Source: Candidatus Nanohalarchaeota archaeon (lineage in GTDB: Archaea; EX4484-52; B79-G9). Taken from it: DNA of 11,232 nucleotides. The stretch's first letter is position 1. Each line of letters opens with the position of its first letter. Where the stretch lies: positions 1 through 11,232 of the forward strand of contig DAOVYR010000013.1 of NCBI GenBank assembly GCA_030635525.1. Direction: 5' to 3'. The position numbers and the translations under genes are program-made. The notes beneath the pieces are model-generated. The model was given only the letters and a program-made list of their open reading frames with translations. It did no database searches and was not told the DNA's origin. Of the stretch, positions 1-6,352 are shown one piece after another.

Positions 1-560
1 CTCTGCGCTAAAAATGCTTCCTTATTAAAATAAAGGATAGGAAAATACTCTGTACCGCCTTCTGTAGCAGCACCTGTAAGCCTGGATGAAAATATCCTCT
101 CAAACCCGTCGCTTGCCATAAACTCGCCCATAGCGCGTGCAATTTCTGATTGCAGGCGAAATACAGCAAATGATTCCTGCCTTCTCATATCAAGGAACCG
201 CCAGTCAATCCTCTTATCCGGGTTGCTCTCAATCCTTCCTGTCACCTCAATCGGCAGCGGAACTTCTGATTCTGAGATGATTTCCATACTGTCCGGCTTG
301 ATTTCGATGCTGTTTGGCGCCCTGTCGTTTGCATCAGCTTTTCCTGAAACAGAGATAATCCATTCCTTTCCAAGCTTCTTGATGCGCTCCATCAGTTTTT
401 CATCAGTCACGCCGCCCTTGGCAGTCACCTGAACAATGCCCTCGCGGTCCCTGATAGTGACAAAAATAAGCTTTCCAAGGTCACGAATATCATGGACCCA
501 GCCTGCAATCTTTACATTATCGCCGGCTTTGATTTCATTTGAATATTGTTCTCTTATCAT
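1..560 (-). CDS. aspS: Aspartyl-tRNA synthetase, N-terminal part (cut by window edge)
   Basis: Class II aminoacyl-tRNA synthetase that charges tRNA with aspartate (or Asp/Asn in non-discriminating archaeal forms). About 186 residues are visible. An N-terminal OB-fold anticodon-binding domain spans roughly residues 10-105 and contains AGWVHDIRDLGK and FVTIRDREGIVQV. The start of the catalytic core follows, with class II motif 1 around RIDWRFLDMRR and the segment ATEGGTEYFPILYF near the left edge. The OB domain is short and the core begins without the bacterial insertion, which fits the archaeal/eukaryotic type. The start at 560 is supported by an SD-like AGGAAGGTG five bases upstream (566-574). 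The gene has its own TATA-like element near 634-648 and lies about 110 nt downstream of the desulfoferrodoxin gene. Motifs 2 and 3 lie outside the window, so discriminating versus non-discriminating specificity cannot be judged. Confidence 0.93.
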   Translation of the reverse strand, partial: MIREQYSNEIKAGDNVKIAGWVHDIRDLGKLIFVTIRDREGIVQVTAKGGVTDEKLMERIKKLGKEWIISVSGKADANDRAPNSIEIKPDSMEIISESEVPLPIEVTGRIESNPDKRIDWRFLDMRRQESFAVFRLQSEIARAMGEFMASDGFERIFSSRLTGAATEGGTEYFPILYFNKEAFLAQ

Positions 561-565
561 AATAA

Positions 566-574
566 CACCTTCCT
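566..574 (-). promoter_or_regulatory. Ribosome binding site of aspS
   Basis: On the minus strand the sequence reads AGGAAGGTG, five bases before the aspS ATG at 560. It is a good match to the archaeal anti-SD complement and fixes the start. Confidence 0.7.
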
Positions 575-633
575 GTAAGTATTTTTGTAATAATGCAACT
601 GAGTCATATCAATATCATTAACTCTCTCCTTAA

Positions 634-648
634 AATATTATATATTTA
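634..648 (-). promoter_or_regulatory. TATA-like promoter element of aspS
   Basis: On the minus strand an uninterrupted A/T block contains AAATATATAATATTT. Archaeal transcription starts about 24-26 nt downstream of the TATA centre, which predicts a start near 615-619. This leaves an aspS leader of about 55-60 nt, unlike the leaderless genes elsewhere in the window. Confidence 0.5.
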
Positions 649-669
649 TCAGTAAGGACCCTAAAAGAC

Positions 670-1050
670 CTATGACTTCCACAGTCCATGAACACTGCAA
701 TATTCTCTTGCAACAACATCCTCTGCTTCTGCGCCGCACTCAAAATCCGCTTCAGGCGCATCTCCTGCCTTCAAAAACTTCCTTGAGGCAACACCGTTGC
801 AAACAACTTCTATCCACTCTATAAAATGCGTCTCTTCCATAGGATGCTCGACAGATCCTACCGTTATCCTGATGCCGCCTGAAATTTTCTCAATTACAGG
901 TACATGCTTTTCAAAACCGGTGTCCTCTGTCTTCTCATCAAGCAACTCCATCGGCGCACCGCAGCAGACAAGTTCTCCTGCGCCTTCATGAACAACTTCA
1001 ACAATATTCCCGCAAATATTGCACTTATATATCTGTCTTTTTTCAGTCAT
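670..1050 (-). CDS. dfx: Desulfoferrodoxin (superoxide reductase, two-iron type)
   Basis: Reduces superoxide to hydrogen peroxide without making oxygen, using electrons from rubredoxin-like donors in the cytoplasm. The 126 residues match the usual length of the two-domain family. The N-terminal desulforedoxin-like domain has the Center I ligands C10, C13, C29 and C30 (CNIC and CC). The catalytic Center II ligands are all present: H49 (in EKHVP, with the conserved E47 and K48), H69 (EHP), H75 (THFIEW), C118 and H121 (CSVHG). The start is supported by AGGAGGGG six bases upstream. It is the last gene of the rubrerythrin-PAS-dfx operon. Its SD overlaps the TAG stop of the PAS gene (1063-1065), so translation is probably coupled. 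The peroxide it forms is the natural substrate of the rubrerythrin encoded first in the operon. Confidence 0.96.
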   Translation of the reverse strand: MTEKRQIYKCNICGNIVEVVHEGAGELVCCGAPMELLDEKTEDTGFEKHVPVIEKISGGIRITVGSVEHPMEETHFIEWIEVVCNGVASRKFLKAGDAPEADFECGAEAEDVVAREYCSVHGLWKS

Positions 1051-1056
1051 ATAAAA

Positions 1057-1064
1057 CCCCTCCT
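1057..1064 (-). promoter_or_regulatory. Ribosome binding site of dfx, overlapping upstream stop
   Basis: Minus-strand AGGAGGGG, six bases from the dfx ATG. The upstream gene's TAG shares its last two bases with this site, an arrangement that suits termination-reinitiation coupling. Confidence 0.75.
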
Positions 1065-1467
1065 AATCCAAAAGCCTCTTTTCACCCTCTATTTTCTGGA
1101 TGTCAAAAATATCCTGCGTTGCCTCAAGACATCCAAGATACTTGTCATTCTCATCTCTCAAAGCAAAGTACCTTATCAAAATAGTATGTATCTCTTTATT
1201 CTCACCAACAGGTACCTTTATCCAGAACCGCGCCTCATCGCGCTTTCCCTCTTTCATCTCACTTAGGATCTGCTCAACCTTGGAAAGGCTCTTTGGAGGA
1301 TGGCAGTCGCGCACATTTCGTCCAACGATACCTTCCGGCCTCCTGAATATTCGTGTCTCGTGCCTGTTCCATCCAAGAACATTATCATCTGCATCAAGAA
1401 CAGAAAATTCAAAAGGAAGAGTCTCAAGCAGAGCATTCAATATATTATCTGGCAGTTTTCCAATCAT
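1063..1467 (-). CDS. Single-domain PAS protein (PAS_10/DUF438 C-terminal type)
   Basis: A 134-residue protein that is almost entirely one PAS sensor domain. The pattern is that of the PAS unit found at the C-terminus of DUF438/hemerythrin-associated proteins: LETLPFEFSVLDADDNVLGWNR near residues 15-36, VGRNVRDCHPPKS near 48-60, then FWIKVPVG, IRYFALRDE, YLGCLEATQDI and a final EGEKRLLD. No output domain (kinase, HTH, hemerythrin) is attached. It is sandwiched between rubrerythrin and desulfoferrodoxin with short gaps, so it is almost certainly co-expressed with them. The start has GAGGTG six bases upstream, overlapping the rubrerythrin stop. A role as a redox, oxygen or ligand sensor acting through a partner is inference. 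No cofactor-binding residue can be assigned from sequence alone. Confidence 0.9.
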   Translation of the reverse strand: MIGKLPDNILNALLETLPFEFSVLDADDNVLGWNRHETRIFRRPEGIVGRNVRDCHPPKSLSKVEQILSEMKEGKRDEARFWIKVPVGENKEIHTILIRYFALRDENDKYLGCLEATQDIFDIQKIEGEKRLLD

Positions 1468-1473
1468 TTTTCA

Positions 1474-1479
1474 CACCTC
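1474..1479 (-). promoter_or_regulatory. Ribosome binding site of the PAS gene
   Basis: Minus-strand GAGGTG, six bases before the ATG. Its first G is the last base of the rubrerythrin TAG stop. Confidence 0.65.
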
Positions 1480-2063
1480 TAATAGTCTTCGCACTTGCGC
1501 TCGAAATAACTCGTCGGATGATCGCATGACGGGCATTTTTCAGGTGCATCTTGCCCTTCATGAACATACCCGCACTTCCTGCAGACCCATGAAACAGTAT
1601 TATCATTCTTGAACACAGCACTACCTTCAACTTTTGCAAGCAGTTTCTTGTATCTTTCTTCGTGATGCGCCTCAGCTTTCCCAATAGACCTCAATCGCGT
1701 AGCAATCTCAGAAAAGCCCTCTTTTTCAGCAACATCTGCAAACTCAGGATACATTGTAGTGGTCTCATAATTCTCGCCTGCGATAGCAGCCTTCAGGTTT
1801 CTGGCAGTGTTTTCAAGAGTGGTAGGCGCACCTGCCTCAACTGTGATCTCATCAAGACTCTCATCACTTTTCTTCTTGAGTTCATTAATCATCCTGAAAA
1901 GCCATTTGGCATGCTCTCTTTCATTATCAGCAGTCAGGAGAAAAATATCTGATATCTGCTCAAAACCCTCTTTCTTTGCAATCTTGGCATAGATTGTGTA
2001 CCTGTTTCGCGCCTGGCTCTCGCCGATAAATGCCTTTGTTAAATTCTGTATTGTCTCATTCAT
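1479..2063 (-). CDS. rbr: Rubrerythrin
   Basis: Non-haem diiron peroxidase that reduces hydrogen peroxide to water in anaerobes. The protein has 194 residues. An N-terminal ferritin-like four-helix domain carries the diiron ligands E15 (GESQAR), E48 and H51 (EREH), E97 and E100 (GENYE), and E131 and H134 (EAHH). A C-terminal rubredoxin domain carries C161, C164, C177 and C180 (CRKC and CPSC). An in-frame ATG five codons upstream (2078) exists, but GGAGG lies eight bases before the ATG at 2063, and the family begins with this NETIQNLTKAFIGES-like segment, so 2063 is chosen. It is the first gene of the operon with the PAS protein and desulfoferrodoxin. Two overlapping palindromes and a direct repeat lie just upstream (2077-2111) and may be regulatory. 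Confidence 0.96.
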   Translation of the reverse strand: MNETIQNLTKAFIGESQARNRYTIYAKIAKKEGFEQISDIFLLTADNEREHAKWLFRMINELKKKSDESLDEITVEAGAPTTLENTARNLKAAIAGENYETTTMYPEFADVAEKEGFSEIATRLRSIGKAEAHHEERYKKLLAKVEGSAVFKNDNTVSWVCRKCGYVHEGQDAPEKCPSCDHPTSYFERKCEDY

Positions 2064-2071
2064 GTAAATCG

Positions 2072-2076
2072 CCTCC
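2072..2076 (-). promoter_or_regulatory. Ribosome binding site of rubrerythrin (decides start)
   Basis: Minus-strand GGAGG, eight bases before the ATG at 2063. It lies inside the alternative longer reading from 2078, which argues against that start. Confidence 0.75.
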
Positions 2077-2111
2077 ATGATATCATGATATTCTGTTCAA
2101 TATATCTGTTC
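2077..2111 (-). promoter_or_regulatory. Candidate operator region of the rubrerythrin operon
   Basis: Two overlapping perfect palindromes, ATGATATCAT (2077-2086) and ATATCATGATAT (2080-2091), are followed by a direct repeat read on the minus strand as GAACAGA, at 2092-2098 and 2105-2111. The repeat copies are 13 nt apart, with TATA-like GATATATTG between them (another A-rich TATA candidate lies near 2122-2134). Location just upstream of the SD suggests binding of a redox-responsive repressor. This is inferred from position and symmetry only. Confidence 0.35.
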
Positions 2112-2221
2112 TAATATCTCCTTCTTTTTTTATGTCTTGCGGCAGAAGAAAAAAGGGATGCTGCCCGTTATAAAAACATAAAAAACAATACCATACAGCC
2201 AAAACACAACAACCGCAAAAG

Positions 2222-2229
2222 ATATAAAG
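2222..2229 (+). promoter_or_regulatory. TATA-like element of the 504-residue ORF
   Basis: ATATAAAG preceded by an A-rich tract. The predicted transcription start is near 2250, just before either start codon of the downstream gene. The 2064-2269 interval holds the divergent promoters of this gene and the rubrerythrin operon and no other gene. Confidence 0.45.
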
Positions 2230-2269
2230 CTAAACCAACACCACATAGTAATAAATAGTGTGTGTAATT

Positions 2270-3784
2270 ATGGATATTGATATTTATAGCGATCATTCAA
2301 ATCAGAAAATATTGGATACAGGAGCATCCTTATTTGAAAATAATTTTAGTGATATTTCAATACAGAAAGCAAAAAACAGCTATCAAATAGAGTTAGATCC
2401 TGCTGATGTTTTTGAAATCGCGCTGTTATACATATTGGAAAATTCCAAAGAATCAATCATAAGCAGACTACCAAAATCGATAGACAAATTATACACATAT
2501 GTTCATGAATACAAGAAATCATACTGTGACGAAAGTACAAGTACATATTCAAATGAGGATCTTGCAAAAATGCATGAGTTACTTCTATATATCAAATCAA
2601 TGGATGCTCTGAAGGCCAGCAAATTTAAATCAATATCCTTAATAGATGATGTTTTTGATGGATTAAAAAAAGAAGGAATCACTTCAAAAACATACAAAGA
2701 GCTCATAGAATCAGAAGAAAAAGCAGAAGGATTATGGGATGTTTCCAATTTCGCATGTCGCATTTTCAATGCCATTACAGATCAGAAGTTTGATGAAGAA
2801 CTCACTGAAAACTTAGACAACTGGTTGCCAAATTATTTTCCAAAAACAATTTTCGATGCTTTTGATATGGAATACATAAGTTTGAATGCTATTGAGAAAC
2901 AAATAGATAATTCATTAAAAGAGATGTGGGATTTGTATGAAAGAGATCATAATAGAGGCAGAGATGACACATACGATTTCAAATACATAGAGAAAGTAAA
3001 CAGGATTGCTAATGCTCTGGATTTTATTAAAAGATTAAGTGTTGGTAAAAAGGTGCACGGCAAAAAAAAGGACAGTGCATATTATCCGATATATCAAAAT
3101 ATTTTTAGTAACGTGAAAGGGAAAGCAGAAGACTATTTTAACATAGATATAGCCATAAAAACAATCAGGCAAAACAATGAAAAATACGAGGATAGCGCCG
3201 TAGAAAAATCACTGAATGTACTGGAACTGATAAGTAAATGTGAAGGCGCGAAACCGGAGAACGAGATACAAAAAATACTCGAAAATTATATTGATGCCAG
3301 CCATCCACTCTGGAAGGACATTCATGACCGTAAAACAAGCAACAACCTCAAAGGAAGAATGACTACATTATACCAAAATTTCGGCGGAAATACTGATTCT
3401 TTCAAAACACCTGCTAAGATTTATCGGGAAAAACTAAACAAACAGAAAAAAAAGGATGCCGAAGCAAGACAAATAGAACCGGAACCATCACGTGCGTCTA
3501 CATTTATTACTGAAGAGGACACAGACACCGGATACCAAAGACCAATCGATAGATACGATATTGGAAGCGAAATAATATTCACAGTGACAAATATTCCTCC
3601 AAGTGCGGAAGGTGGCGGTAAAATGTATGGTAAGACAGGGGATGGGCTAACAGTCATTTTCAAGGGACCAGAAGGCGTAAAATTAGGATATACTCTCAAT
3701 GGAGATATTACTCATAAAAAAGCAAAGCATCTTAAGGTCGGAAATATTGAAATTATCCCTAGAAATGATGTTGTAGACCTCTAA
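2270..3784 (+). CDS. Uncharacterised 504-residue protein with C-terminal TRAM/OB-like domain
   Basis: I do not recognise the first roughly 380 residues. They are predicted mostly helical, rich in Lys, Glu and Asp, and without a signal peptide or membrane segment, so the protein is probably cytoplasmic. A charged linker follows (about 380-425, including KLNKQKKKDAEAR). The last 77 residues (about 428-504) look like a small beta-barrel: YDIGSEIIFTVTNIPP, then GGGKMYGKTGDGLTVIFKGPEG, then LGYTLNGDI and KKAKHLKVGNIEII. This spacing of Gly-Asp, Gly-rich turn, hydrophobic strand and final Lys/Ala-rich strand resembles the TRAM RNA-binding fold. The ATG at 2270 is chosen; an in-frame GTG at 2258 is possible and neither has an SD. 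Codons are visibly more A/T-rich than in pyrG. It faces away from the rubrerythrin operon and converges on the small membrane gene. An RNA-associated role is inference. Confidence 0.75.
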   Translation: MDIDIYSDHSNQKILDTGASLFENNFSDISIQKAKNSYQIELDPADVFEIALLYILENSKESIISRLPKSIDKLYTYVHEYKKSYCDESTSTYSNEDLAKMHELLLYIKSMDALKASKFKSISLIDDVFDGLKKEGITSKTYKELIESEEKAEGLWDVSNFACRIFNAITDQKFDEELTENLDNWLPNYFPKTIFDAFDMEYISLNAIEKQIDNSLKEMWDLYERDHNRGRDDTYDFKYIEKVNRIANALDFIKRLSVGKKVHGKKKDSAYYPIYQNIFSNVKGKAEDYFNIDIAIKTIRQNNEKYEDSAVEKSLNVLELISKCEGAKPENEIQKILENYIDASHPLWKDIHDRKTSNNLKGRMTTLYQNFGGNTDSFKTPAKIYREKLNKQKKKDAEARQIEPEPSRASTFITEEDTDTGYQRPIDRYDIGSEIIFTVTNIPPSAEGGGKMYGKTGDGLTVIFKGPEGVKLGYTLNGDITHKKAKHLKVGNIEIIPRNDVVDL

Positions 3785-3817
3785 TCGAACACATATTAAT
3801 GACAAAAATCCAAAAAA

Positions 3818-4078
3818 TCAGACATTAATAACAACAACCCATACCAGATACCACGTAGAAAGATAAGGCCATATCCCATTGCCCATCCACCAGCTAAAAT
3901 CCCGCTTCTTCAGCCCGTATTTCACAAACTGGTTCATCAATATAAGAAGAACCGCCCCCACAAACGCTACCATACTGCCGCCGTAACCTGCAACAATATC
4001 CCTCGAAACATAGCCTATACCTACGCCGCCGCCGGTATGCATCAGCGAAGAGATAATCTTTTCATTGTAATCAGACAT
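3818..4078 (-). CDS. Small membrane protein, 86 residues, function unknown
   Basis: A short protein with two clear hydrophobic segments, about residues 35-53 (SMVAFVGAVLLILMNQFV) and 68-85 (the WPYLSTWYLVWVVVINV end), plus a Gly-rich stretch at 16-33. A basic KYGLKKRDFSWWMGNG segment between the two helices suggests a cytoplasmic loop. The aromatic SWWMGNG-type motif is distinctive and may mark a small archaeal membrane family, but I cannot name it. The start at 4078 is backed by a TATA box about 27 nt upstream and the lack of an SD, which indicates a leaderless mRNA. The gene is divergent from pyrG across an 88-nt gap and ends 33 nt from the convergent 504-residue ORF. Codon use resembles pyrG rather than the A/T-rich ORFs, so it looks like a resident gene. 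Confidence 0.75.
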   Translation of the reverse strand: MSDYNEKIISSLMHTGGGVGIGYVSRDIVAGYGGSMVAFVGAVLLILMNQFVKYGLKKRDFSWWMGNGIWPYLSTWYLVWVVVINV

Positions 4079-4099
4079 TAGAACAAATAGCGAATCAAA

Positions 4100-4109
4100 T
4101 TTTATAAAA
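4100..4109 (-). promoter_or_regulatory. TATA box of the small membrane gene
   Basis: TTTTATAAAA-like element centred about 27 nt from the ATG at 4078, so transcription should start at or next to the start codon. Confidence 0.6.
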
Positions 4110-4130
4110 CTTCATCAATCCATCCAATGA

Positions 4131-4140
4131 ATATATAAAA
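4131..4140 (+). promoter_or_regulatory. TATA box of pyrG
   Basis: ATATATAAAA predicts a transcription start near 4162, giving pyrG a leader of about five bases without an SD. Confidence 0.6.
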
Positions 4141-4166
4141 TTCACCCTACACACTGTAAATACATT

Positions 4167-5798
4167 ATGAAAAAAATGTCAAATTCTCAAAAAAAGAGCG
4201 AACCTAAATTCATATTCGTAGTAGGCGGTGTACTATCCGGCCTTGGCAAAGGCATAGTCACGTCATCCATCGGATCAATCCTGAAAGCAGGCGGCTACTC
4301 AGTTACAGCAGTAAAAATCGACCCCTACATCAACATAGATGCAGGCACAATGCGCCCCACAGAACACGGTGAAGTCTACGTGACAGAAGACGGCGGCGAG
4401 ATTGACCAGGACCTCGGCAACTACGAGCGTTTCCTGAATACCCACATACCGAAAAGAAACAACATAACAACAGGACAAGTATACTTATCAGTAATAGAAA
4501 AAGAGCGCCAGCTAAAATACAAAGGCCGCGATGTAGAAGTAATACCCGATATTGTAAATGAAGCTAAAAGAAGGGTACTCCAATGCACAGAAGGCTTTGA
4601 CTTCACACTGGTCGAAGTCGGCGGCACGACAGGCGACATAGAAAATCTCGTATTCCTGCACGCTGTAAGAGAACTTACAAGAGAATACCCATCTGTAAGC
4701 GTAATGGTAACGTATCTCCCCTACCTCAAAAACGTAAACGAGCTAAAGACCAAGCCAACCCAGCACGCTATGTCAAAACTGCGCGAAGTAGGCATATTCC
4801 CTGATTTTGTGGTTGCAAGATCAGAAATCGGCATAGACAAGCCCCGCCGCTGGATAATCTCAAAAAGATGCTTCATAGACGAGGAATATACAATAGACAA
4901 CCCGGACCTTGAAAGCATATACACTCTCCCGCTATTGTTCGAAAAGCAGGAATTCGGCGAGAAGATATTATCCAAATTCAACATAAAGCACGACATTGAC
5001 CTGAAAGAATGGAGAAGATACTCAAACAAACTAAAGAATGCAGAAAAAGAACTCAATATCGCACTTATAGGCAAATATGTATCTCACGGGAAAACAGAAC
5101 ACGCAGACGTCTACCTTTCTGTCCTTGAGGCAATAAAACACGCATGCGCCCACAACGGCGTCAAGCCAAATATAACACAGATCCAGTCAACACAATTTGA
5201 AGAAGAGCCGCCAGAGAAAGTCCTCAAAGGATTCGACTGCGCAATAGTCCCGGGCGGCTTCGGAAGCACGGGGATAGAAGGAAAAATCACTGCGATAAAA
5301 TACTTAAGGGAAAACAACGTACCCTTTTTAGGTCTTTGTCTTGGTATGCAGCTTGCAGTAATTGAATACGCAAGAAATGCGTGCAGTATGTCTGGCGCCA
5401 ATTCAACAGAAATGGACCAGGACACAGCATATCCAGTAATAGACATACTCCCTGAGCAAAAAGAACTCATAAAAAACAAAAAATACGGCGCAACAATGCG
5501 CCTCGGCGCATACCCTGCAGTACTGAAAAAAGGAACCATTGTGCACAAACTATACTCTAATGATGAGGTATCTGAGCGCCATCGCCACAGGTACGAAGTG
5601 AACCCTGAATATATTGAAAAACTTGAGCAAAACGGCATGGTGTTCTCTGGCGCATCCCCTGACAGGAAACTGATGGAGTTCATGGAGCTGCCGGAGCATA
5701 AGTTCTTTGTGGCAACACAGGGACATCCGGAATTCAAATCGTCGCCCTTAAAGCCGCATCCGCTGTTTATGGGGCTGATAAAGGCCTGTCTGAGATAA
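4167..5798 (+). CDS. pyrG: CTP synthase
   Basis: Makes CTP from UTP, ATP and glutamine-derived ammonia, the last step of pyrimidine nucleotide synthesis. At 543 residues it is full length. The N-terminal synthetase domain has the P-loop GGVLSGLGKG (20-29), the IDPYINIDAGTM segment (51-62), TEHGEVYV and EVGGTTGDIE (150-159). The C-terminal class I glutamine amidotransferase domain (from about 295) has the oxyanion region PGGFGSTG, the nucleophile C391 in GLCLGMQ, and H520 and E522 in GHPEF, so the triad is complete. The linker near 220-245 (DKPRRWIISKRCFIDEEYT) differs from the usual KIALFC-type sequence but keeps the framework. A second ATG at 4176 (Met4) is a possible start. The TATA box implies an almost leaderless mRNA. 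It is transcribed alone, with the small membrane gene divergent upstream. Confidence 0.98.
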   Translation: MKKMSNSQKKSEPKFIFVVGGVLSGLGKGIVTSSIGSILKAGGYSVTAVKIDPYINIDAGTMRPTEHGEVYVTEDGGEIDQDLGNYERFLNTHIPKRNNITTGQVYLSVIEKERQLKYKGRDVEVIPDIVNEAKRRVLQCTEGFDFTLVEVGGTTGDIENLVFLHAVRELTREYPSVSVMVTYLPYLKNVNELKTKPTQHAMSKLREVGIFPDFVVARSEIGIDKPRRWIISKRCFIDEEYTIDNPDLESIYTLPLLFEKQEFGEKILSKFNIKHDIDLKEWRRYSNKLKNAEKELNIALIGKYVSHGKTEHADVYLSVLEAIKHACAHNGVKPNITQIQSTQFEEEPPEKVLKGFDCAIVPGGFGSTGIEGKITAIKYLRENNVPFLGLCLGMQLAVIEYARNACSMSGANSTEMDQDTAYPVIDILPEQKELIKNKKYGATMRLGAYPAVLKKGTIVHKLYSNDEVSERHRHRYEVNPEYIEKLEQNGMVFSGASPDRKLMEFMELPEHKFFVATQGHPEFKSSPLKPHPLFMGLIKACLR

Positions 5799-5835
5799 AA
5801 TTTCCGGGATATACCACAAAAGAATCTACTGTGAC

Positions 5836-5891
5836 GTAGTACATACACATATAAATTTATCATGAGCAGTAGTATCTATGCAAAGTAGTAC
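5836..5891 (+). repeat. Three GTAGTA direct repeats around a promoter
   Basis: GTAGTA occurs at 5836-5841, 5869-5874 and 5885-5890. The first and third extend to GTAGTAC, and start-to-start distances are 33 and 16 nt. The copies flank the TATA box (5849-5858) and cover the start codon of the following gene. CTAC at 5826-5829 pairs with GTAG at 5836-5839 as a small inverted repeat. The downstream gene encodes a likely RHH protein, and such proteins often bind short repeated sites in their own promoters, so this may be an autoregulatory operator (inference). Confidence 0.4.
5849..5858 (+). promoter_or_regulatory. TATA box of the first RHH-like gene
   Basis: ATATAAATTT centred about 25 nt before the ATG at 5878, predicting a leaderless transcript. 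Confidence 0.6.
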
Positions 5892-6318
5892 TCCATACAC
5901 GGAAAGTATGCAGACTTCTATAAATGAAAGATTACCTGAAGAGATTATAGATCAGATAAATGACTACTTAAAACCAAGAAAAGAAAGCTCGGATCTTAAT
6001 TGTGAATTAAGAAAACTATTACTTCTTTATGTTCTGGATAAAGATGATCCCGGTATGACAAGAATAAAAGTTACATCCATGGATGAGGCCTGTTCTTATC
6101 TCGAAGGGAAAAATATCACATTCAAAACAGAGTATAATGTCCATGAGACAGATAAAAGACATTCAGTATCTCTATTAATGGGAAAAATGCCGAAATACCT
6201 CCGTTTCATTGGAGGATCATCTGAGAAAGGTCATTATTTTCGCTTAGTTAAATATGATGAAGACATAAGAAACGGGATACGTGAATATGTAGAAAAAAAA
6301 AGATGCCCTAAGATATAA
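5878..6318 (+). CDS. Small protein with likely N-terminal ribbon-helix-helix domain
   Basis: 146 residues, not recognised as a named family. Residues about 11-53 (QTSINERLPEEIIDQINDYLK, then SSDLNCELRKLLLLYVLDK) fit the RHH layout of a short beta strand, a Leu-Pro-Glu-Glu helix, a turn with Ser, and a second helix. The remaining ~90 residues (IKVTSMDEACSYLEGK through RNGIREYVEKKR) are mixed alpha/beta and could be a ligand or partner-binding domain. The start at 5878 is supported by the TATA spacing; Met11 is an alternative. An upstream ATG at 5862 closes after eight codons. The codons are more A/T-rich than in pyrG, just upstream. With the next gene it forms a small cluster of likely DNA-binding proteins. 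A transcription factor or antitoxin role is inference. Confidence 0.7.
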   Translation: MQSSTPYTESMQTSINERLPEEIIDQINDYLKPRKESSDLNCELRKLLLLYVLDKDDPGMTRIKVTSMDEACSYLEGKNITFKTEYNVHETDKRHSVSLLMGKMPKYLRFIGGSSEKGHYFRLVKYDEDIRNGIREYVEKKRCPKI

Positions 6319-6320
6319 AT
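6313..6320 (+). promoter_or_regulatory. TATA-like element of the second RHH-like gene
   Basis: ATATAAAT overlaps the stop codon of the 146-residue ORF and predicts transcription from about 6343, ten bases before the next ATG. The second gene may therefore be transcribed separately as well as by read-through. Confidence 0.35.
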
Positions 6321-6352
6321 TTCAGACCAGGATAAAAACGAGAACAGATACC

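Noticed and set aside
1100..1612. 170-residue plus-strand frame over the PAS gene and the end of rubrerythrin
   Set aside because: Antisense shadow of two genes with clear family motifs; no promoter or SD.
3795..3829. Inverted repeat ATTAATG/CATTAAT between two convergent genes
   Set aside because: Only seven A/T-rich pairs around a 21-base loop and no T-run; weak as a terminator and easily chance.
5111..5863. 250-residue open frame antisense to pyrG
   Set aside because: It lies opposite the fully supported CTP synthase frame, is rich in Ser/Phe/Cys in the manner of antisense translations, and shows no motif.
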